Shown: positions 41,688 to 47,884 of the stretch, one piece after another
Position numbering within the stretch: position 1 is the stretch's first letter
Layout of the letters: every line of letters starts with the position of its first letter
Source of the DNA: Chloroflexota bacterium
GTDB taxonomy: Bacteria; Chloroflexota; Dehalococcoidia; Lucifugimonadales; Lucifugimonadaceae
DNA: 47,884 bases
Reading direction: 5' to 3'
Assembly: GCA_027623655.1 (NCBI GenBank)
Contig: JAQBVG010000008.1
Coordinates: 1-47,884 of the forward strand
Position numbers and translations under genes: made by a program
Notes under the pieces: generated by a model
What the model was told of the DNA's origin: nothing
Databases searched by the model: none
The model's input: the letters and a program-made list of their open reading frames with translations, nothing else

Positions 41688-43382
41688 ATGTTTAACCGAA
41701 TGAAAACTAAGTGGCTCGTACTGGTTGCGGTCGCAGCCCTCGCAGCATTCGTGCTTGCGTGCGGAACAGATGAGACCAAACCTGGTTCGAATGATGGCGT
41801 GGGTGCACGACCAGGGCAGGATCTGGATGGAACCGCAGGTCCCGGTGGCAACCCGGAACCGGTTGACCTAGACCTGGGATATGAAGTTGTCGACGGACTT
41901 GCTCCTATTGAGAGCGTTCAGATACTCACCCTGGAGTCTTACCCGGAACAGTTTGTAGTTCAGATTATTTCCGGGCTCCCAAACGGATGCGAGACCTTCA
42001 ACCGTGCAGTGGTCACGCGAGAAGGGACTGATATTCGTATCGCGGTCTACAACTCTATGCCTTCGCCGGATCAACTTGCGGTGATCTCATGTGCCGCGAT
42101 TTACGGCCTGCACGATGAAAACGTCGCACTTGGCAGTGACTTCAAGCGTGGAACGGTGTACACGGTCTTCGTGAACGATCACCCCGGTGAGAAATTTGAA
42201 ACCGGATCTGCGCCTCTGCCTTCCGGCTCTGGCGGTCAACTACCTCCAGTGGACCGTCCGGGTGAGGGATTCGAGTACGCGCCGATAGAGAGTCTTGAAA
42301 TCATTGTCGGCGAAGACAGCCGTGGAACGACTACTTACTACGCCAGCGTCGTATGGGGACTCACCAACGGTTGCAGGGAATCGGAAGGCCGGCAAGTTGT
42401 TCGTGTCGACGACACAACTTTCGATATTCGCGCAATTGTGTCTGCGCCAGAGGGCGACGTAATGTGCATCGAAATCTACCGCGTCGACTCTGACCAGGTT
42501 TACCTGGGCACGATCGATAAGGATCTGAAAGTTTGTGCCCTGTACCACGTCTACGCCGGGGATAAAAAAGCCGAGTTTCAGGCGATCGCACCAAACGTTC
42601 GATGCGCGGAGCCTGCGTCTTCAACCCCGACGCCGACGCCATTCCCGGGGGGTGGCAGCCTTATCGCCGACAGTCAGGCCCTTGAACTGACACTCAAGGC
42701 CAAAGGTGCCGAAGTCGAATATGTTGGACAATCGAAATTCTCTCAATTGTTCGGGACGTTCCCGACAGAATTGAAAGTCAACGGTTTCCAGGTCCTCGTC
42801 TACGAATTCGCTCCAGGAACGTCTGCGGAGAAAGCCTCCGGTACAGTTTCGAAAAACGGATCAACGTTCGAGAATGCAGATGGTTCGGTTATGAGCGTCA
42901 TGTGGATCGCCCCTCCGCACTTCTACCTGTACGGCAACGCTATCGTCCTCTACATAGGCGACGATCACCGAACGACCGATCTGCTTGGCTCGGTGGCAAA
43001 CAAGTTTGCCGGTAGCGAAAGCGACTCGGCCGGTGACATCGACCGTGGCGATTCCGACATCGATCCGGACTTCACAGCCCAGGCGGCTACGATCGAAAAC
43101 GTGACCATCGCATCGACCCGTTCTATTCCGGCTCAGCACCTGATCGGCGTGACAATCGCCCGTGGCGGCAGTTGCGAAACATTCAAGTCGATCAACTGGC
43201 GTGTTGAAGGACGAGAGGTTCACATTGACGTGACTACCCAGCTCCCTACGGCTCCCGTCCCCTGCACACTGGCGATTATTTATGAAGATCACTCAGTGAA
43301 CATTGGGTCGAAGTACGAAAAAGGTGTCGAGTACGACGTCATCGTGAACGGTGAGCGACAGGGAACTTTTGCGGGGGGCTAG
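41688..43382 (+). CDS. Lipoprotein with three repeats of an unrecognised domain
   Basis: I do not recognise this family. The 564-residue protein begins with a lipoprotein signal peptide (M-K-T-K-W then a hydrophobic run ending F-V-L-A-C25), so it is anchored outside the membrane. A Gly/Pro-rich linker follows. A domain of about 110 residues occurs three times: it opens with P-I-E-S-V/L or T-I-E-N-V, has N-G-C-E-T-F-like Cys, a second Cys (S-C-A-A-I-Y, M-C-I-E-I-Y, P-C-T-L-A-I-I-Y) and ends Y-x-V-F/Y/I-V-N. Each copy probably forms one disulfide. Between copies 2 and 3, after a T-P-T-P-T-P linker, lies a different ~120-residue domain. ATG at 41688 or 41700 may be the start. Confidence 0.75.
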   Translation: MFNRMKTKWLVLVAVAALAAFVLACGTDETKPGSNDGVGARPGQDLDGTAGPGGNPEPVDLDLGYEVVDGLAPIESVQILTLESYPEQFVVQIISGLPNGCETFNRAVVTREGTDIRIAVYNSMPSPDQLAVISCAAIYGLHDENVALGSDFKRGTVYTVFVNDHPGEKFETGSAPLPSGSGGQLPPVDRPGEGFEYAPIESLEIIVGEDSRGTTTYYASVVWGLTNGCRESEGRQVVRVDDTTFDIRAIVSAPEGDVMCIEIYRVDSDQVYLGTIDKDLKVCALYHVYAGDKKAEFQAIAPNVRCAEPASSTPTPTPFPGGGSLIADSQALELTLKAKGAEVEYVGQSKFSQLFGTFPTELKVNGFQVLVYEFAPGTSAEKASGTVSKNGSTFENADGSVMSVMWIAPPHFYLYGNAIVLYIGDDHRTTDLLGSVANKFAGSESDSAGDIDRGDSDIDPDFTAQAATIENVTIASTRSIPAQHLIGVTIARGGSCETFKSINWRVEGREVHIDVTTQLPTAPVPCTLAIIYEDHSVNIGSKYEKGVEYDVIVNGERQGTFAGG

Positions 43383-43417
43383 TCGCTACCCAATATATCG
43401 GCAGGTAATCCGGCCGT

Positions 43418-43457
43418 GAAACACCCCGCCTTTCTCGCCCGTTAGGCGGGGTGTTTC
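43418..43457 (+). terminator. Strong hairpin terminator after the lipoprotein gene
   Basis: A perfect 13-bp stem (GAAACACCCCGCC / GGCGGGGTGTTTC) with a 14-base loop lies 35 bases after the lipoprotein stop. The TTT ending the right arm and TTAATTGGTTT downstream give a moderate U-rich tail, so termination is likely. Confidence 0.8.
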
Positions 43458-43577
43458 GCGTTAATTGGTTTATCGTCTGATGACAGATCTTGCTAGACGT
43501 GATCCGATCTGCGAGGCTTCTCCAAACCATATCCAGTAGTCAGCGGCCGCGCCGCTCGGCGAAAGCGAAACGTATTT

Positions 43578-45545
43578 ATGCCAGTCAAATCGAGTTCACC
43601 CTACGGTTCATGGAAATCGCCTATCACTGCAGATCTGATAACGCGGGGCGGACTCCGGCTTGCGGAAGTGCGAATCGACGGCGACAACATCTACTGGCTT
43701 GAGGGTCGCCCGGAGGAAGCCGGCCGCTACGTCATCGTCCGGCGAACGGCTGATGGTTCAACAACGGACATGAACACAGGCAAATTCAACTCCCGCAATG
43801 CAGTTCATGAGTACGGGGGCGGCGCTTACGCGGTTCGCAACGGCAAAGTCTACTTCACAAACTGGGACGACCAGCGGATTTACCTGGCGGCCGACAATGG
43901 CGAACCGGGCGCTATTACCCCGAAGCCGGCAATTGAGCGAGGTGACCGCTATTCCGATCTCTCACTGACCAACGATTCACGCTGGATCCTGTGCATTCGC
44001 GAGCGTCACCATGAAGACCGCGAGGCCGATAACGAACTGGTAGTTGTTCCGACCGATGGCTCGGGCGTAGTTCGTGTGCTGGCGACGGGACACGATTTCT
44101 ATTCTTCGGCGCGTCAAAACCCGGCTGGGGACCGCATCTGCTGGCTGTCGTGGGACCATCCAAACATGCCCTGGGACGGTTGCGAGTTGTGGGTGACCGA
44201 TTTCGATTCTGTGACAGGCACCGTTACTAACCAGCAACTTGTTACGGGTGGCAAGGATGTCAGCATCGTTCAGCCCGAGTGGTCACCCGGTGGTAAGCTC
44301 GTATTTATCACCGACGAGTCGGGGTGGTGGAACGTAAGCAAATCGTCAGACGCCACCGTGACCCCGATCGTGTCTGAGAAGGTCGATCACAGTGGCCCGG
44401 CGTGGGCATTTGGGTTACGTACGTACGCCTTTTCCGATGACGACTCGATCATTCTCAGAGATTCCGATGGCGCTAACGGTCGGTTCCGAAAAATCGACCT
44501 TAACGGCCGAGTAATTTCTGAATTTTCGGTGCCGCACACGTCGATTGCCGATGTGAACGTTACCGGGAGTGACCTGGTTTATATCGGCGCGTCGCCTGCA
44601 CAGGCTGCTGCGGTCGTGCGGATCACTGCCGGCCCGGCCGAGAATGCTCTATCAACGTTGAAGTCGTCGAGTGACATCGAGCTTGATCCAGCCTATCTGT
44701 CGAGTCCGAAGGCAATCAAATTTCCCTCTACTGAGAATGGTGAGGCCCATGCGTTCTATTACGCTCCGACCAATCCCGACTGTGAGTCAGATGGCACCGA
44801 GAAACCGCCACTGCTGGTAATCAGTCATGGGGGACCAACAAGCGCAACCAGCTCCAGCTTGAGTCTTGCCGTGCAGTTCTGGACGAGTCGAGGATTTGCT
44901 GTGGTGGATGTGAACTACCGCGGCTCTACCGGGTACGGCAGGGCGTACAGGGATGCCCTGAAGGGCAAATGGGGCGTCTACGACACGGACGACTGCATCG
45001 CTGCCGCCGACTACCTCGTGAACCAGGGACTGGCAGACACTGACAGGGTTGCGATCAAGGGCGGTTCAGCAGGCGGCTACACGACGATCAATGCACTGAC
45101 ATTCCATGATCGATTCGCCGTCGGCGCCACCTACTACGGAATCGCAGACCTGAACGTGTTCATTGGCGATACCCACAAATACGAGTCGCGATACCTCGAC
45201 AGCCTGATAGGTCCGTATCCAGAGGCGAAGCAGCTCTACCACGATCGGTCGGCGATCAATTTCACTGACCGGCTATCGTGTCCAATGATTATTTTGCAGG
45301 GGCTTGAAGACAAAATAGTTCCGCCTTCGCAGGCCGAGATCATGGCCGGTGCGCTGCGTGAGAAAGGCATCCCGTTTTCACTGATGATGTTCGAGGGCGA
45401 ACAGCACGGCTTCCGTCAGTCGAAAAACATCAAGGCTTCGCTGGAGGGTGAGCTTTACTTCTACGGCAGGGTGCTGGGATTCAAGCCAGCCGGAAACATT
45501 CCAGCGATCGAAATCGAGAACGAGTCAGCGCTCCGGGGCGGGTAG
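43578..45545 (+). CDS. S9-family prolyl oligopeptidase-like peptidase
   Basis: This 655-residue serine peptidase (acylaminoacyl-peptidase/DPP-like) has an N-terminal beta-propeller with repeated W-S-P-G-G-K and Y-W-L-E-type strands, followed by an alpha/beta-hydrolase domain from about residue 400. The catalytic triad is Ser497 (G-G-S-A-G-G), Asp578 (G-L-E-D-K-I-V-P) and His610 (G-E-Q-H-G-F). The oxyanion segment is V-I-S-H-G-G-P-T. No signal peptide is seen, so it is probably cytoplasmic and trims short peptides. It follows the lipoprotein terminator and is a separate unit. A hairpin-forming stretch without a T-run lies just after the stop (45548-45581). Confidence 0.93.
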   Translation: MPVKSSSPYGSWKSPITADLITRGGLRLAEVRIDGDNIYWLEGRPEEAGRYVIVRRTADGSTTDMNTGKFNSRNAVHEYGGGAYAVRNGKVYFTNWDDQRIYLAADNGEPGAITPKPAIERGDRYSDLSLTNDSRWILCIRERHHEDREADNELVVVPTDGSGVVRVLATGHDFYSSARQNPAGDRICWLSWDHPNMPWDGCELWVTDFDSVTGTVTNQQLVTGGKDVSIVQPEWSPGGKLVFITDESGWWNVSKSSDATVTPIVSEKVDHSGPAWAFGLRTYAFSDDDSIILRDSDGANGRFRKIDLNGRVISEFSVPHTSIADVNVTGSDLVYIGASPAQAAAVVRITAGPAENALSTLKSSSDIELDPAYLSSPKAIKFPSTENGEAHAFYYAPTNPDCESDGTEKPPLLVISHGGPTSATSSSLSLAVQFWTSRGFAVVDVNYRGSTGYGRAYRDALKGKWGVYDTDDCIAAADYLVNQGLADTDRVAIKGGSAGGYTTINALTFHDRFAVGATYYGIADLNVFIGDTHKYESRYLDSLIGPYPEAKQLYHDRSAINFTDRLSCPMIILQGLEDKIVPPSQAEIMAGALREKGIPFSLMMFEGEQHGFRQSKNIKASLEGELYFYGRVLGFKPAGNIPAIEIENESALRGG

Positions 45546-45547
45546 CG

Positions 45548-45581
45548 CCTGGCTCCGGGTGTCCGAGGCGGACTTGCCAGG
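45548..45581 (+). terminator. Weak hairpin after the S9 peptidase gene
   Basis: CCTGGC (45548-45553) pairs with GCCAGG (45576-45581), with an inner GTCCG/CGGAC stem. There is no T-run. It may end the peptidase transcript or simply be chance. Confidence 0.3.
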
Positions 45582-45667
45582 TGACTGGTGTGAGCAAGTC
45601 GCCGCTGCAATCTACCCCCGTTTGAGGCGGGCGGACATGCGTCCTTGGCCTCGTTCGTCTCCCACCC

Positions 45668-47288
45668 CTAACCCCTCGGAAGTTGCGCCGCGTGAACGGA
45701 GTTTTTCGGCGTGTTGTCGGGGCCAAGCAGGATGGACAGCGGTAGCACGCCCTCCAACTCAGCGTGATCGTGATACATCGTGATCTTCGCATGTAAGCGG
45801 TCGAGGAACTCGTTGAGGGCTGTAACCAGCCAATCATCGTCGTCGAACTTCTCAGGCTCGCCTATGAACCATTCAGGGGAAAACAGTGCCAGCATCTCCA
45901 CGATATTTTGCTCGATCAACGGCGGACTGGTTGAAGCAAAACTCTTGATGTTGGCCATACCCGTAACCGGCATCGGTTTGTTGTAAGTCTCGGCCCAGTC
46001 AAGGAGGTGACCGATCATTGGCAACATGGCTCGCGCTTCTTCCAGTTCGGCGATTTTCTCCGGATCAAGTTCAGCCAGTCGCCTTTCGAGGTCACCTTTC
46101 ATTTGAAGTAGTTCTTTCTCCTTGGCGTCTAGTTCTGCCTCAGAGAGCCTGCCATTGATCCGAACTCGGTCAACTGTCGCGAGGTTTTCGTCGATGTCTC
46201 TGACAGCCTGCTGAAGAAGCGCGATCTCGACTCCGTAGGTTTCGATTCGCTCCTCGGCGTGCTTGAGAGACACTTCAAGAGCAACAGCGAGGTGATCAGG
46301 GCTTTGAAGGGCTTCGAGTACACCCATAATGACACTCAGTTCCAGTTCATTCTGCCCGCGCCTCTGAACATCGCATCGATCTCCACCACCGAGAACACGT
46401 GGACTATCGAGATAGCGATTGCGACAGTAGAACTCTGCCTTTTTCTTGCCGTCTCTAGCGGTTTGAAATCTCCAAGTCCCGCCGCAGCAGCAGCGGATAC
46501 GCCCTTGAAGAATCGACTTGGACTTGGTGCTCTTCTTGATGCGCTGATTGCTGTTCAGTCGGTCCTGCACACGCTTGGCTTGGGCTTCGTCAATGATCGG
46601 GGGGCACGGAACGCCGTCGGTGATCCCCATAGACACACCCAGCGGATGGCGGCCGGACCAGTAAAACTCACCCCTGAGCATTCGACTAATTACACTCTGA
46701 TGCCAACGTGTTGCACCTGAGGGAGAGGGGACTTTTCCAATCAATCGAACTTGGATTTTTCGTACGCCAAGCCTCTCTCGGTCGTACATATTGAAGATCA
46801 TCCGAACTACTTCGGCCGGTCCCTCGTCAACTGCCAGCCGACCGTCAGCGTCTTTGCGGTAGCCGAACGGTGGGTTGCTGGTGAATTTGCCTTCGGCGAT
46901 TCGCGCAATAGTTCCTCGGTGCGTGGCTTCCAACATATTACGTCGATAGTCTCCGGCACTTATCCCTGCGAAAATTGACGCTGCCGCCTCGTAACGAGGG
47001 TCACTGGGTACAGAGCCGTCTACAAATTCGATTTCAACTCCGCAACTTCTGAAAAACGCCCTCAGCTCCAATCCCTTCCACTCGTCACCTCCATTTTCGG
47101 GGCGATGGAACCTGTCGTAGCTATGGAAAATTAGGATGTCGAACTGATTTGCAATGGCAGCCTGTTTTAGCCGAATGATCCCCGGCCTGTTGAGATCGGT
47201 GCCCGTGTGGTCCTCAGCGATCACGAGAGCCTCTATGATTTCGTATCCGGCATTCGCTGCGTACTCACGAACTCGCTGTTCCTGTGTG
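45668..47288 (-). pseudogene. Large serine recombinase, 5' end cut off by an IS6-family element
   Basis: This is a site-specific recombinase of the large serine type. The resolvase domain is present only from T-Q-E-Q-R-V-R-E-Y-A-A-N-A-G-Y onward (A-E-D-H-T-G-T-D-L-N-R-P-G, H-S-Y-D-R-F-H-R); the first ~20-30 residues with the catalytic Ser motif are missing. The recombinase domain (F-G-Y-R-K-D-A-D-G-R, V-I-S-R-M-L-R-G-E-F-Y), a zinc ribbon (R-C-C-C-G-G, then Y-C-R-N-R and R-C-D-V) and a coiled coil (L-D-A-K-E-K-E-L-L-Q-M-K) follow. The break coincides with GGTTCTGTCAG, which looks like an IS6-type end. The longest open frame starts at GTG 47224, but its product would be inactive. It suggests an integrated element extending right. 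Confidence 0.8.
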
Positions 47289-47884
47289 GGGTTCTGTCAG
47301 ATCTCAGTGCTCGGCACAAAATCCAGCCGACCTAAATACATCCCTGAACCCTGTATTTAAGCTGACAGCTCGGTCATTAGAGTCGACCATTTTTCGGTGA
47401 AGATCTTCCGGCGAACGTCCGCTGGGACATGCTCACCGTCTGTGGCACCGAGTCTCAAATAATTTCGTAGTTCATCGAATGCCGTGCAGAAACGACTGGC
47501 GGACTCGAACTGTTTGAACCCAAGCATCGGATAGTAACGCTGCTTGATATGCCGGTGATTCTGCTCCATTCGGTTGTTCAGATATTTATTGTGTCGATGT
47601 AATACCTTACGACCGACGACCCACCGAATTGCCTTCGTGTAAGCAGGATGTTTATCAGTCGTCATCCGCAGTGGCCTCTGTCCTGCACTATCGAGTAAAC
47701 GACGCAAGAAACGTCGAGCTGCATGCCTGTCTCTGTATTCACTGAGCATCGAATCGAGCAGGTTTCCATCTCGATCTATGGCTCTGTAGAGATATCGCCA
47801 GCGACCACTGACCTTGATGTATGTCTCGTCCAGATACCAGGAATGACCAGCAATTCCACGGCGTTTCGATCGAAGATTCTCGCT
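47289..47884 (-). mobile_element. IS6-family insertion sequence, partial (right edge of window)
   Basis: The element begins at about 47289-47290, where GGTTCTGTCAG resembles IS6-family terminal repeats and the recombinase reading frame ends. It contains the transposase 3' end and continues past the window. The matching inverted repeat and 8-bp target duplication are off the edge, so the boundary is inferred. IS6 elements move by copy-in to form cointegrates and often break host genes. Confidence 0.75.
47357..47884 (-). CDS. IS6-family transposase, 5' end off window
   Basis: The last 175 residues of an IS26-like DDE transposase are visible, open to the right edge. The catalytic residues are readable: first Asp in W-Y-L-D-E-T-Y-I-K-V, second Asp in M-T-T-D-K-H-P-A-Y, and Glu in N-R-M-E-Q-N-H-R-H-I-K-Q-R. 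The G-R-W-R-Y-L-Y-R-A-I-D-R-D-G segment is typical. The N-terminal helix-turn-helix lies outside the window. An ATG at 47749 is internal and not the true start. Confidence 0.92.
   Translation of the reverse strand, partial: SENLRSKRRGIAGHSWYLDETYIKVSGRWRYLYRAIDRDGNLLDSMLSEYRDRHAARRFLRRLLDSAGQRPLRMTTDKHPAYTKAIRWVVGRKVLHRHNKYLNNRMEQNHRHIKQRYYPMLGFKQFESASRFCTAFDELRNYLRLGATDGEHVPADVRRKIFTEKWSTLMTELSA

Noticed and set aside
47297-47299. In-frame TGA upstream of the recombinase GTG, first read as a fourth nonsense lesion
   Set aside because: It lies inside the presumed IS6 terminal sequence (GGTTCTGTCAG...), so it belongs to the IS and not to the recombinase gene.
1-47884. CRISPR arrays, tRNA or rRNA genes
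   Set aside because: No regular spacer-repeat pattern and no cloverleaf-like or rRNA-like segment was found on reading both strands; a covariance search would be the deciding test.

Overview
The window looks like a chromosomal segment of a free-living bacterium of the Chloroflexota, possibly a SAR202/Dehalococcoidia-like lineage. This is an inference from gene content: a giant membrane protein with the Chloroflexus/archaeal DUF2298 ('YYY') domain, stacked xanthine-dehydrogenase-type large subunits, an enolase-superfamily sugar-acid dehydratase, paired acyl-CoA dehydrogenases, a T-box-controlled tryptophanyl-tRNA synthetase, and frequent TTG/GTG starts. No rRNA, tRNA or CRISPR array was seen.

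Layout. (a) 1-~1.0 kb: end of an IS3-family element running off the left edge. (b) 1.06-2.9 kb, minus: a pterin/folate cluster, folE - pteridine-reductase-like SDR - folB. (c) 3.0-9.5 kb, minus: a molybdenum hydroxylase operon in the order FAD subunit, 2Fe-2S subunit, large subunit, second large subunit, MoaD/ThiS-like protein. (d) 9.7-14.7 kb, minus: RAM-domain protein, two acyl-CoA dehydrogenases, HIT protein, MFS transporter and an XRE regulator. (e) 14.8-16.1 kb: M16 peptidase; 16.4-20.8 kb, plus: a 1475-residue GT39-like/DUF2298 membrane protein. (f) 20.9-29.1 kb: hpf (minus), then plus-strand comF, HAD hydrolase, enolase-superfamily protein, M1 aminopeptidase, FAD oxidoreductase and an isoprenylcysteine-methyltransferase-like protein. 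(g) 29.3-32.5 kb: a broken MFS gene and a type II glutamine synthetase (minus), with a divergent pentapeptide-repeat protein. (h) 32.5-41.5 kb, minus: T-box - trpS - trpE - trpE - trpG - trpD - trpC - trpF - Gfo/Idh/MocA oxidoreductase. (i) 41.7-45.5 kb, plus: a triple-repeat lipoprotein and an S9 peptidase. (j) 45.7-47.9 kb: a large serine recombinase cut by an IS6-family element running off the right edge.

How the genes fit together. The 32.5-41.5 kb block is the clearest functional unit. A promoter, a tryptophan-specific T-box (TGG specifier, T-box sequence, terminator) and trpS are followed by six trp genes with small gaps or overlaps, including two different anthranilate synthase component I genes. 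trpB and trpA are absent and must lie elsewhere. The molybdenum hydroxylase operon carries two large subunits for one FAD and one Fe-S subunit, so two alternative enzymes may share electron-transfer partners. The glutamine synthetase is preceded by a perfect tandem 11-bp repeat that looks like an operator.

Three genes carry single-site lesions in otherwise intact, full-length reading frames: an MFS frameshift near 9.87 kb, an in-frame TAG at codon 9 of an acyl-CoA dehydrogenase near 12.55 kb, and an in-frame TGA in an MFS gene near 29.79 kb. Real gene decay and sequence error cannot be told apart from this window alone.
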